Assembly (NCBI GenBank): GCA_910585505.1
Contig: CAJUFF010000028.1
Coordinates: 1 to 23,433 of the forward strand
DNA length: 23,433 bases
Source: an uncultured Ruminiclostridium sp.
GTDB taxonomy: Bacteria; Bacillota; Clostridia; Oscillospirales; Ruminococcaceae
Direction: 5' to 3'
Shown here: piece by piece, positions 13,105 to 20,123 of the stretch
Layout: each line of letters starts with the position of its first letter
Numbering within the stretch: position 1 is the first letter of the stretch
Made by a program: the position numbers and the translations under genes
The notes under the pieces: model-generated
Told to the model about the DNA's origin: nothing
What the model saw: the letters and a program-made list of their open reading frames with translations, nothing else
Databases searched by the model: none

Positions 13105-14898
13105 TTATTCCTTGATAATGGCGCCGAATTTGCACTTGCTCATACAAGCACCGCACTTGATGCACTTTGCGGGATCGATGGAGTGAGGCTCTTTTACGCT
13201 GCCGCTGATTGCGCCCGCGGGACAAACTCTTGCGCAGGCGGTACAGCCCTTGCACTTGTCTTCGATGATCTTGTACTGAAGCAGATGGGTGCACACGCCT
13301 GCGGGACATTTTTTATCCACTACGTGAGCCATATATTCGTCCTTGAAGTAGCGGAGTGTGGAAAGTACGGGGTTGGGAGCCGTCTGACCCAGTCCGCAGA
13401 GAGAGTTGTTCTTGATGTAGTAGCAGAGCTTTTCCATCTTATCCAGATCTTCAAGGGTGCCGTTACCGCTTGTTATCTTATGGAGCATTTCGTAAAGGCG
13501 CTTTGTACCGATACGGCAGGGGGTGCACTTTCCGCAGGATTCGTCAACGGTAAACTCGAGGAAGAACTTGGCAATATCAACCATACAGTTGTCCTCGTCC
13601 ATTACGATAAGTCCGCCGGAGCCCATCATCGAGCCGATAGCGATAAGATTGTCGTAGTCGATTTTTATGTCGAGATGCTCGGTAGGGATACAGCCGCCGG
13701 AAGGGCCGCCTGTCTGAGCCGCCTTGAATTTCTTGCCGCCGGGTATGCCGCCTCCGATTTCGTATACGATTTCGCGGAGGGTGGTACCCATGGGAATTTC
13801 CACAAGTCCGGTATTATTGATTTTGCCGCCTAAAGCGAATACCTTTGTGCCCTTGGATTTTTCCGTACCCATAGATGAGAACCAGTCGGCGCCCTTTAAA
13901 ATGATTTGCGGCACATTGGCGTAGGTTTCAACGTTGTTAAGAACGGTGGGGCGCTGGAAGAGACCCTTTTCGGCGGGGAAAGGAGGACGGCAGCGAGGCT
14001 CACCTCTCTTGCCCTCGATAGAAGTCATAAGAGCGGTCTCTTCTCCGCAGACAAATGCGCCCGCGCCGAGACGAATGTCAAGATCAAAATCAAAACCCTT
14101 GCCGAAGATGTTTTTGCCCAGAAGTCCGTATTCTCTCGCCTGATTTATGGCGATTCTGAGACGCTGAACTGCAATGGGGTATTCCGCGCGGACGTAGATA
14201 TATCCCTGTGTGGCGCCGATAGCGTAGCCCGCGATAGCCATAGCTTCGATTACAACATGAGGGTCGCCTTCAAGCACCGAACGATCCATAAACGCGCCGG
14301 GGTCGCCCTCGTCGGCGTTGCAGCATACGTATTTCTGACCGCCGTCCTGAACGATGGTGCGCGCAAGCTGCCACTTCTTTCCGGTAGGGAAGCCTGCGCC
14401 GCCTCTTCCTCTTAAACCGGAGTCTAAGATAGTCTGGATAACCTGTTCGGGGGTCATCTCGTTCAGTACCTTGCCGAGAGCCTGATAACCGTCTACAGCT
14501 ATGTATTCGTCAATATTTTCGGGATTTATTACGCCGCAGTTGCGAAGAGCCACACGGTGTTGTTTTTTATAGAAATTAGTGTCGTTAAGGGGTTTGATAC
14601 CGTTTTCCGTTACGGTTTCCTTGTAGAGAAGGTGCTCAACAATTCTGCCCTTTAAAAGGTGCTCCGAAACGATTTCGGGGATATCCTCTTCCTTAACTGC
14701 CGAATAGAAGCAGCCTTCGGGATATACTATCATAATGGGACCGAGAGCACACAGACCGAAGCAGCCTGTTCTTACGACCTGTACCTCGTCTTCCAGCCCG
14801 TTTTTCTTTATTTCCTCATGAAGTCTCTCGATGATCGCGGGACTTCCGGAGGAAGTACAGCCTGTACCACCGCAGACCAAAACTTGAGAACGATACAT
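13105..14898 (-). CDS. hndC: NuoF-like flavin/NAD(P)-binding hydrogenase subunit (HndC/HydB type)
   Basis: This 597-aa subunit binds FMN and NAD(P)H and is the proposed bifurcation site in Thermotoga-type HydABC. Residues 1-90 form a thioredoxin-like 2Fe-2S domain (C9, C14, C46, C50). The NuoF core follows, with the NAD/FMN motif GRGGAGFPTGKKW near residue 164 and NADEGDPGAFMDR near 194. Next comes the 4Fe-4S motif CGKCTPCRIGT. The C-terminus carries a two-cluster ferredoxin (C549/552/555/559 and C579/582/585/589). The domain set is complete and of normal length. The start ATG at 14898 follows AGGAGGAAG. It sits between the HndB-like and catalytic subunit genes. NAD versus NADP preference cannot be read from sequence. 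Confidence 0.95.
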   Translation of the reverse strand: MYRSQVLVCGGTGCTSSGSPAIIERLHEEIKKNGLEDEVQVVRTGCFGLCALGPIMIVYPEGCFYSAVKEEDIPEIVSEHLLKGRIVEHLLYKETVTENGIKPLNDTNFYKKQHRVALRNCGVINPENIDEYIAVDGYQALGKVLNEMTPEQVIQTILDSGLRGRGGAGFPTGKKWQLARTIVQDGGQKYVCCNADEGDPGAFMDRSVLEGDPHVVIEAMAIAGYAIGATQGYIYVRAEYPIAVQRLRIAINQAREYGLLGKNIFGKGFDFDLDIRLGAGAFVCGEETALMTSIEGKRGEPRCRPPFPAEKGLFQRPTVLNNVETYANVPQIILKGADWFSSMGTEKSKGTKVFALGGKINNTGLVEIPMGTTLREIVYEIGGGIPGGKKFKAAQTGGPSGGCIPTEHLDIKIDYDNLIAIGSMMGSGGLIVMDEDNCMVDIAKFFLEFTVDESCGKCTPCRIGTKRLYEMLHKITSGNGTLEDLDKMEKLCYYIKNNSLCGLGQTAPNPVLSTLRYFKDEYMAHVVDKKCPAGVCTHLLQYKIIEDKCKGCTACARVCPAGAISGSVKEPHSIDPAKCIKCGACMSKCKFGAIIKE

Positions 14899-14916
14899 AA
14901 AATTTCTTCCTCCTGA

Positions 14917-15285
14917 TTACTTATTGTTATCAATGGTGTATTCTTTTACCACATTGCCGCCGATAATGTGCTCCTCGACCACTCTTTTCGCCTTTTCGGG
15001 AGTCATTTTAACGTAGATCACCTTTCCGTCCTTGGGGGTGGTGATCTCCGCTATCGGCTCCTGGCTGCAAAGTCCGATGCAGCCCATAAGCGTAACGGAT
15101 ACGCCGTGAAGCTTATGTTCCTGAACCGAATCGGAAAAAGCAGTGACAACGGGTCTCGCACCTGCCGCGATGCCGCAGGTGGCCATACCAACCGCGATCT
15201 TTGTGTCTGCGTGAGATTCGTTGCGCAGATCCATCTGGCTATGCAGATTTTCCTTGATTGCCTGAAGATCAGCTAAGGTTTTCAT
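14917..15285 (-). CDS. hndB: Thioredoxin-like 2Fe-2S ferredoxin (HndB type)
   Basis: This 122-aa protein belongs to the (2Fe-2S) ferredoxin family found as HndB in Desulfovibrio NADP-reducing hydrogenase and in clostridial hyd operons. The conserved MATCGIAAGARP segment supplies C37, and MGCIGLCSQEP supplies C69 and C73. A fourth ligand is not obvious in the usual C-x(n)-C arrangement, so the cluster may be atypical or use another residue. The start ATG at 15285 follows AAAGGATAAC. It lies 18 bases upstream of the NuoF-like gene and is an electron-relay partner by context. Confidence 0.9.
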   Translation of the reverse strand: MKTLADLQAIKENLHSQMDLRNESHADTKIAVGMATCGIAAGARPVVTAFSDSVQEHKLHGVSVTLMGCIGLCSQEPIAEITTPKDGKVIYVKMTPEKAKRVVEEHIIGGNVVKEYTIDNNK

Positions 15286-15299
15286 ATGCAGTTATCCTT

Positions 15300-15866
15300 T
15301 CAAAAAAATCTGTTTTTATTGATATTATCGGTATTTTCTTTTATAAATTCTTTTATGAATTTTATTATTTCGTAATTTTTCCAAGGCGCGTCCCCGTATA
15401 GTTCCTTTATCTGCGCCGTATTCAGACTAAAGCCTTTGCCGTCGGCGTTACAGGTATAAACGATGTCCCTATCCCCTTCGCATAGTGTCAGCGCGGCAAA
15501 GGTTTCCGCCATATCTCCTAACGGGGCGCGTATGGGACTGTTTAATATGTATTCCGCCTTTACGTAGGTGCCCGAACCCTTTTCGGAAACAAGCTCAAAG
15601 CTTCCTCCCGTTTTTTCCGCGCTTTCCTTAAAAAGCCTCAGTCCGTTTCCTCCGCTTTTTTCTTGGGCACTGTCCCGGCGTAATCGTTCCGCCGTTTCCT
15701 TTTCGTACCTGTTTACGTCAAATCCGGCGCCGTTATCTTTTATTTCGATAACAAGCCTGTTTGATTCGGTGCTTGCGGTTACGGAAATTTCAATAAGCAA
15801 AGCGCCTGCCCTCACGCTGTTCAGAGCTACGTCGAGAATATTAAGGGAAAGCTCCTCAAATTCCAT
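15300..15866 (-). CDS. HATPase (histidine-kinase-like ATPase) protein in the hydrogenase operon
   Basis: This 188-aa protein has a GHKL ATPase fold: N-box around N16 (LDVALNSV), G1 box DNGAGF (D44) and G2 box GGNGLRLF (G72-G75). It has no phospho-acceptor His domain, no sensor domain and no response regulator nearby. The C-terminal part (about residues 110-188) is not recognised. Comparable stand-alone HATPase genes occur between the NuoE- and NuoF-like genes of clostridial hydrogenase operons, so a role in assembly or regulation of the complex is inferred, not shown. It starts 8 bases after the upstream stop codon without a clear ribosome binding site, so translation is probably coupled. Confidence 0.85.
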   Translation of the reverse strand: MEFEELSLNILDVALNSVRAGALLIEISVTASTESNRLVIEIKDNGAGFDVNRYEKETAERLRRDSAQEKSGGNGLRLFKESAEKTGGSFELVSEKGSGTYVKAEYILNSPIRAPLGDMAETFAALTLCEGDRDIVYTCNADGKGFSLNTAQIKELYGDAPWKNYEIIKFIKEFIKENTDNINKNRFF

Positions 15867-15874
15867 ATCGGGAC

Positions 15875-16375
15875 TTATTCGTATTTAGCCAGAATTTCAC
15901 GGAGTTCCTTTTCGTCTCCGGTAAGTCTTCCGTAAACATCATCGTTAACCGTCATAACGGGAGCGAGACCGCAGGCGCCTATGCAGCGGCAGTCCTGTAA
16001 GGAGAATTTGCCGTCGTCGGTGATGCCTCCGCTGGTAACGCCCAAAATAGACTGAAGCTTATTGAACACGTCGCCGGAGCCTTTAACGTAGCAGGCGGTG
16101 CCCAAGCACACGGATATCCTGTATTTGCCCTTGGGATTAAGGGAAAATTGAGAATAGAAGGTGGAAACTCCGTAAACCTTTTCGAGGGGAATATTCATCT
16201 CACGGGAAATTATTTCCTGCACTTCGATGGGAAGATAGCCGTAAATGTCCTGCGCCTTCTGAAGCACGGGCATAAGAGCGCCGGGATCGTCGCCGTGCTC
16301 CTTTATAACGGCTTTCAGCTCGTTTTCCTGCTCCTCGGTACCGGAGAAGGCAACGATACATTTTTTTAAAGCCAT
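15875..16375 (-). CDS. hndA: NuoE-like 2Fe-2S hydrogenase subunit (HndA/HydC type)
   Basis: This 166-aa protein is the thioredoxin-like 2Fe-2S subunit of NAD(P)-linked hydrogenases, homologous to NuoE of complex I. A helical N-terminal domain (PGALMPVLQKAQDIYGYLP) precedes the cluster domain. The ligand motifs are VCLGTACYVKG (C90, C95) and CRCIGACGLAP (C131, C135). The length matches the family. The start ATG at 16375 follows AAGGAGGCTGACT; the longer open frame upstream begins in non-coding sequence. It is the first gene of the five-gene hydrogenase operon. I could not identify its promoter with confidence. Confidence 0.94.
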   Translation of the reverse strand: MALKKCIVAFSGTEEQENELKAVIKEHGDDPGALMPVLQKAQDIYGYLPIEVQEIISREMNIPLEKVYGVSTFYSQFSLNPKGKYRISVCLGTACYVKGSGDVFNKLQSILGVTSGGITDDGKFSLQDCRCIGACGLAPVMTVNDDVYGRLTGDEKELREILAKYE

Positions 16376-16589
16376 AGTCAGCCTCCTTGAATTTTTTAGC
16401 AGACACTTTTCATTGAACCAAAAATCTGCATATATTAAAACAATCCGCACCTTCATATATATTACGTAAGCGTGCAAATTAGCTTTAAACATTTAAAAAA
16501 AACAAAAATCAACAAAGCCCCGTCAATACGAAAGATAGCCGACGCTTCGTGAAAAAAATAACAAAATACGGCGGATTTTGCCGCAAATA

Positions 16590-16644
16590 ATACTAATCTT
16601 TGATCATCCATATGTTTGTCTATACCTTTATCAAAGATTAGTAT
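16590..16644. repeat. TACTAATCTTTGATC-family palindrome, full form
   Basis: ATACTAATCTTTGAT (16590-16604) and ATCAAAGATTAGTAT (16630-16644) are perfectly complementary, 15 bp. The loop contains TTTGTCTATAC, whose complement GTATAGACAAA lies in the palindrome at 23096-23147. It sits between the divergent hydrogenase operon and amylase gene. Apart from this and the promoter below, 16376-16929 shows no gene. A TATTACGTAAG near 16463 echoes the core of the elements at 3707 and 5669. Confidence 0.7.
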
Positions 16645-16807
16645 AAATCAATATCGAGGGAGTAATAAAGTAATTATAACATAGTTTTTATCAAAAATCC
16701 ACTGAAAAAGGAATAATTTGTTTATTTTACTTCGTAAAAAAAAGTCTAAAAAAATTGTGCACAATGTGCAAATATCTACAAAAACGGTATAGTTTTTAAT
16801 ATATAAT

Positions 16808-16836
16808 TTGACAAAAGCTATAAAAAATGTTAAAAT
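16808..16836 (+). promoter_or_regulatory. SigmaA-type promoter of the amylase operon
   Basis: -35 TTGACA (16808-16813) and -10 TAAAAT (16831-16836) are spaced by 17 bases. The predicted start near 16843 gives a leader of about 85 bases before the ATG at 16930. Confidence 0.85.
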
Positions 16837-16929
16837 AAAGTGCAAAGTTTTAAAAAGGCGCCATATGTTCCCTTCGGTTAAAGGCAGCCTGTTCCCAAAT
16901 AATTTTTTTAAATTTTGGAGGCAAAAATT

Positions 16930-18240
16930 ATGAAATGGTACGATAAAGCCGCTTTTTATCATATCTATCCTTTGGGCTTCTGCGGCTGTCCCAAGGAAAA
17001 TGATTTTTCGGGAGAACCCGTTTCACGTATCTTAAAGGTGATTGATATTATCCCTCATTTAAAGGAATGCGGATTTAACGCCGTTTATTTCGGACCGGTG
17101 TTTGAGTCTTCAAGACATGGCTATGATACCGCCGATTACCTTGTTCCGGATCGCCGTTTAGGCACCGAAGAGGATTTTAAAAGGGTTTTTGACGCGTTTC
17201 ACGAAAACGGTATTAAGGTTGTGCTGGACGGTGTGTTCAACCATGTTGGAAGAGATTTCTGGGCGTTCAAGGACGTTCGCGAGCACGGTTTCGGAAGCCG
17301 CTATAAGGACTGGTTCCACATTCGCGACGGCGGAAGTCCTTACGGAGAGCCGTTTTTCTATGAGGGTTGGGAAGGTCACTACGAATTGGTTAAGCTTAAT
17401 CTGTACAACGGCGAAGTAAAGAATTATATAAAGGATTGTATAACCAAGTGGCGTGAAACCTACGGGATAGACGGCCTTAGACTTGACGTGGCTTACTGTC
17501 TTGACGAAAATTTCCTAAGAGAGCTTCACGGTCACTGTAAGTGGCTTGCCGAGGATTTCTGGCTTATGGGCGAAACACTTCACGGGGATTACAACCGCTG
17601 GATGGCTCCGGACAAGCTGGACAGCGTTACCAACTATGAGTGCTACAAGGGGCTTTATTCCTCCTTCAACGATATGAATATGTTCGAGATAGCCCATTCA
17701 CTTAACCGTCAGTTCGGAAAGGAACAGTGGTGCCTGTATACCGGAAAGAACCTGTACAGCTTCGTTGATAACCATGACGTTTCGAGAATCGCCACAATGC
17801 TTAAGACAAAGGAGCATCTGAATCCAATTTACTCTCTTTTGTTCACCATGCCGGGCATTCCTTCGGTATATTACGGAAGCGAATACGGTATTGAGGGTGA
17901 CAAAAAGCAGGGTGACGACGCTTTGCGACTTGAATTTGAGCTTCGCGGCGACACGGAACTTACCAAACATATTGCCATCCTCGCCAAATTCAGAACGGAA
18001 AGCGCGGTATTGGCGGCGGGGAGCTACAATCAGCTTCAGCTCACCAACAGACAGTACGCCTTTATGAGAGAATTTAACGGTAAGCGCGTTATAACCGTAC
18101 TTAACGTTGACGACAAGGATTTCACCTTTAATCTTAACGCGGGCGGAAGCTTCAGAAACATTTTCACCGAGGAAAAAGCGGATTTAAGTCAGCCGCTTAA
18201 CCTACCCGCTTACGGCTCCGCGGTGTTTGAGGAATTATAA
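16930..18240 (+). CDS. Alpha-amylase-family glycoside hydrolase (GH13), cytoplasmic
   Basis: This 436-aa protein cleaves or rearranges alpha-glucosidic bonds in maltodextrin-type substrates. The GH13 regions are intact: region I DGVFNHVG (100-107); region II GLRLDVAY, with nucleophile D186 and R184; region III GETLHG, with acid/base E215; and region IV FVDNHD, with D283. There is no signal peptide and no N-terminal starch-binding domain, so it acts inside the cell on imported oligosaccharides. It resembles cyclomaltodextrinase/neopullulanase-type enzymes without their N domain; the subfamily is unresolved. The start ATG at 16930 follows TTGGAGGC; an in-frame ATG 15 bases earlier overlaps that site. 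It heads a plus-strand operon with the HAD gene six bases downstream. Confidence 0.93.
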   Translation: MKWYDKAAFYHIYPLGFCGCPKENDFSGEPVSRILKVIDIIPHLKECGFNAVYFGPVFESSRHGYDTADYLVPDRRLGTEEDFKRVFDAFHENGIKVVLDGVFNHVGRDFWAFKDVREHGFGSRYKDWFHIRDGGSPYGEPFFYEGWEGHYELVKLNLYNGEVKNYIKDCITKWRETYGIDGLRLDVAYCLDENFLRELHGHCKWLAEDFWLMGETLHGDYNRWMAPDKLDSVTNYECYKGLYSSFNDMNMFEIAHSLNRQFGKEQWCLYTGKNLYSFVDNHDVSRIATMLKTKEHLNPIYSLLFTMPGIPSVYYGSEYGIEGDKKQGDDALRLEFELRGDTELTKHIAILAKFRTESAVLAAGSYNQLQLTNRQYAFMREFNGKRVITVLNVDDKDFTFNLNAGGSFRNIFTEEKADLSQPLNLPAYGSAVFEEL

Positions 18241-18246
18241 AATATA

Positions 18247-18903
18247 ATGAGAAAAATAAAAGCCGTGCTGTTTGATATGGACGGCACCATTCTTGACACC
18301 GAAAGGATACATAAGGAGTGTTGGGAGCAGGCGATGAGAAATATGGGCATAAGCTTTGCTCCGGATACATTTTATGATTTAATCGGCCTTAACGACAAAA
18401 GCACCTTTGAATATTTTATGAGAAATTACGGCTTTACCGAAACGCAGTATACCGAAATGAGCGCTTCCGCCTACGGTTTGTCAAGGGAATATGGAATTAC
18501 AAAGGGACTTCCCGTCAAAAAGGGCTTTTTTGAGCTTTCGGATTATCTTGTCAAAAACGATATAAAAACAGCCGTTGTGACCTCTTCCTTTCGCTCCGAG
18601 GCGATACATAATTTTCAAAGAGCCAAGATAGATACTCCATTTGATATTATTATCGGCGGCGACTGTGTGAACAGCGGAAAGCCTTCCGGCGAGCCTTATT
18701 TAAGGGCGGCGGAGGGCTTGGGGCTTGATCCCGCCGACTGCATTGCGGTGGAGGACAGCTCAAACGGCATACGGTCGGCGCATAATGCGGGGATAAAATG
18801 CGTTTACATAAAGGATATTGCGGATATTCCCATGGAAATAAAAGCGCTGGCCGAATATGAGGTTGAGTCTTTGGATAAAGTAATAAAAATAATCGAAAAA
18901 TAA
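18247..18903 (+). CDS. HAD-superfamily hydrolase, beta-phosphoglucomutase-like
   Basis: This 218-aa cytoplasmic HAD enzyme has motif I DMDGT (nucleophile D10, acid/base D12), motif II VVTSS (T112/S113), motif III K145 in SGKPSGEPY and motif IV VEDSSNG (E169, D170). The alpha-helical cap between residues 15 and 85 fits the beta-phosphoglucomutase/phosphatase subclass. With the neighbouring amylase, a sugar-phosphate role such as beta-glucose-1-phosphate mutase or phosphatase is plausible but not established. The start ATG at 18247 lies six bases after the amylase stop; its ribosome binding site GAGGAATT overlaps the amylase end. Confidence 0.88.
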   Translation: MRKIKAVLFDMDGTILDTERIHKECWEQAMRNMGISFAPDTFYDLIGLNDKSTFEYFMRNYGFTETQYTEMSASAYGLSREYGITKGLPVKKGFFELSDYLVKNDIKTAVVTSSFRSEAIHNFQRAKIDTPFDIIIGGDCVNSGKPSGEPYLRAAEGLGLDPADCIAVEDSSNGIRSAHNAGIKCVYIKDIADIPMEIKALAEYEVESLDKVIKIIEK

Positions 18904-18918
18904 AAAGGAGGAAACATT

Positions 18919-19155
18919 ATGCCGCACATAGGAATAAAAATGCTTGAGGGAAGAACCGAGGAGCAAAAGAAAAGAGCCGCCGAAGCCGTAAAAAATGCGC
19001 TTGCGGAAGCTCTCAGCATGGGGGATCATTATATAACCGTTTCCATTGAGGATTTTAACGCGGAGCAGTGGCAGGAGGTGTTCAAAAGCGAGATCACCGA
19101 CAAGCCTGACAAGGTTTATGTTAAGCCCAATTACGACCCCAAGAGTCTTTTGTAA
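18919..19155 (+). CDS. 4-oxalocrotonate-tautomerase-family protein
   Basis: This 78-aa protein opens MPHIGIKMLEGRTEEQKKRA. The Pro directly after the initiator Met is the catalytic N-terminal base of the tautomerase superfamily once Met is removed. The beta-alpha-beta pattern with a helix of Ala/Lys/Glu content follows. These small enzymes form oligomers and tautomerise 2-oxoacid enols; the substrate here is unknown. The C-terminal third (YVKPNYDPKSLL) is slightly longer than in minimal 62-residue members. A strong AAGGAGG lies just before the ATG. It is the third gene of the amylase operon. Confidence 0.88.
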   Translation: MPHIGIKMLEGRTEEQKKRAAEAVKNALAEALSMGDHYITVSIEDFNAEQWQEVFKSEITDKPDKVYVKPNYDPKSLL

Positions 19156-19173
19156 TTAAGCGGATGCGATTTT

Positions 19174-19710
19174 ATGAAAACTTATTTTACGGAAAGGCTT
19201 AAACTTAGACATTTTAGACATGATGACGCAAAAGCGGCTTTTGAGTATATGGGAAATCATGAAAACACAAAATACACCCGTTCGGGTGTTCAATCTTACG
19301 AAAGCTGCGTAAATTTCATCTCCGGACTGTCCGAGGAAGACTATGTTTTCGCTGTGGAATTTGAGGGAAAAGTAATAGGTACGGCGGAACTAAGCCTGTG
19401 CGAAGATAATCAGGGTACTTTGGGCTGGATAATTCACCGCGATTTTTGGGGCAGAGGCTTTTGTACCGAGGTAGGACGGCTGCTTTTAAAAATTGCCTTC
19501 GAGGAAGCCGGGCTCCGCCGCGTAATCGCTCACTGTGACACCGAAAATACGGCTTCGTGGCACGTGATGGAAAAAATCGGAATGCGCCGCGAGGGGTGCT
19601 TTATCGGCGGAAGATGCGCTTATGCGTATGATCCGTACAGGTACGGTGACGAGTATTCTTACGGTGTTCTTATGGAGGAATATAAAAAGCGCAGACAGGA
19701 AATAGGGTAA
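19174..19710 (+). CDS. GNAT-family N-acetyltransferase (RimJ/RimL-like)
   Basis: This 178-aa acetyl-CoA-dependent acyltransferase opens with the RimJ/RimL-type TERLKLRHFRHDDAKAAFEY. The acetyl-CoA-binding motif A region is GWIIHRDFWGRGFCTEVGRL (G93-R94-G95), followed by the ENTASWHVMEKIGMRREG helix typical of the family. The length is normal. The acceptor may be a protein N-terminus, an amino sugar or a small molecule; it cannot be told from sequence. The ribosome binding site is weak (GCGGATGCGATTTT). It lies 18 bases after the tautomerase gene and ends the operon before the terminator at 19779. Confidence 0.9.
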   Translation: MKTYFTERLKLRHFRHDDAKAAFEYMGNHENTKYTRSGVQSYESCVNFISGLSEEDYVFAVEFEGKVIGTAELSLCEDNQGTLGWIIHRDFWGRGFCTEVGRLLLKIAFEEAGLRRVIAHCDTENTASWHVMEKIGMRREGCFIGGRCAYAYDPYRYGDEYSYGVLMEEYKKRRQEIG

Positions 19711-19778
19711 ATAATTCCTATATCGCTGTTTCAAAGCTTTCCGAAAATTCAGTTGTATCTTATATTTATATTAAATGT

Positions 19779-19816
19779 AAAAAACCGACCGCGTAATGTA
19801 CGAGGCCGGTTTTTTA
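19779..19816. terminator. Bidirectional terminator between the amylase operon and tRNA-Arg
   Basis: AAAAAACCGACCGCG on one side pairs with GAGGCCGGTTTTTT on the other, with mismatches near the loop. T-runs follow on both strands. It serves the plus-strand amylase/GNAT operon and the minus-strand tRNA gene. Confidence 0.85.
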
Positions 19817-19817
19817 C

Positions 19818-19864
19818 TAATAACAGTCTTGACATAATAAAAATCAAAGTCAAAATGATTTTCA
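19818..19864. repeat. Degenerate TAATAACC-family repeat copy
   Basis: TAATAACAGTCTTGACA, then ATAAAAATCA, then AGTCAAAATGATTTTCA aligns end to end with the copy at 23386-23433, with scattered mismatches that weaken the stem. It lies in the transcribed 3' trailer of the tRNA gene. Confidence 0.45.
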
Positions 19865-19874
19865 GCGGTCAATA

Positions 19875-19950
19875 TGGCCTGCCCGGCCGGGGTCGAACCG
19901 GCAGTCTTTGGAGTCGGAGTCCAACGCATTATCCATTGTGCTACGGGCAG
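19875..19950 (-). tRNA. tRNA-Arg (anticodon CCG)
   Basis: The 76-nt minus-strand sequence folds into a complete cloverleaf. The acceptor stem is CTGCCCG/CGGGCAG. A D arm follows. The anticodon arm TTGGA-CTCCGAC-TCCAA gives anticodon CCG (reads CGG Arg), and the T arm is GCCGG-TTCGACC-CCGGC. The discriminator is G73, and CCA is encoded in the gene. Confidence 0.96.
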
Positions 19951-19971
19951 TTTTCCGAATATCGCTTCTTT

Positions 19972-20000
19972 ATTCTACCACAAAATCAAAATATTTGCAA
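19972..20000 (-). promoter_or_regulatory. Promoter of tRNA-Arg
   Basis: On the minus strand, -35 TTGCAA (20000-19995) and -10 TAGAAT (19977-19972) are spaced by 17 bases, with TGG before the -10 (extended -10). The predicted start is about 15 bases before the mature tRNA 5' end. Confidence 0.8.
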
Positions 20001-20044
20001 GCTTTTTTTACACTTCCGTAAGCCAAAAATTTCTGTCTTTTATA

Positions 20045-20073
20045 TTGACTTTTCCCAAAATAAAGGGTATACT
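20045..20073 (+). promoter_or_regulatory. SigmaA-type promoter of galE
   Basis: -35 TTGACT (20045-20050) and -10 TATACT (20068-20073) are spaced by 17 bases. The predicted start near 20080 lies inside the AT-only hairpin described next. Confidence 0.85.
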
Positions 20074-20107
20074 TAAATTAAATAATTGAAAAAATTATTT
20101 AATTTAA
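20073..20107 (+). promoter_or_regulatory. 15-bp AT-only palindrome overlapping the galE transcription start
   Basis: TTAAATTAAATAATT (20073-20087) and AATTATTTAATTTAA (20093-20107) are perfectly complementary around a GAAAA loop. It begins at the last base of the -10 hexamer and ends 16 bases before the ATG. It could be an operator or an mRNA 5' hairpin. Confidence 0.6.
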
Positions 20108-20123
20108 AATATCGGAGGTTGTT

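Noticed and set aside
11365..14415. Several plus-strand frames opposite the hydrogenase genes
   Set aside because: They are shadows of strongly conserved minus-strand subunits and show no domain features.
16376..16560. Promoter or Rex-type operator for the hydrogenase operon
   Set aside because: Several AT-rich hexamers are present, but none pairs at 16-18 bases with a convincing partner. No TTGTTAA...TTAACAA-like site is seen.
16844..16929. Structured RNA or riboswitch in the amylase leader
   Set aside because: A few short G/C patches could pair, but there is no match to a known riboswitch or small RNA and no strong stem.
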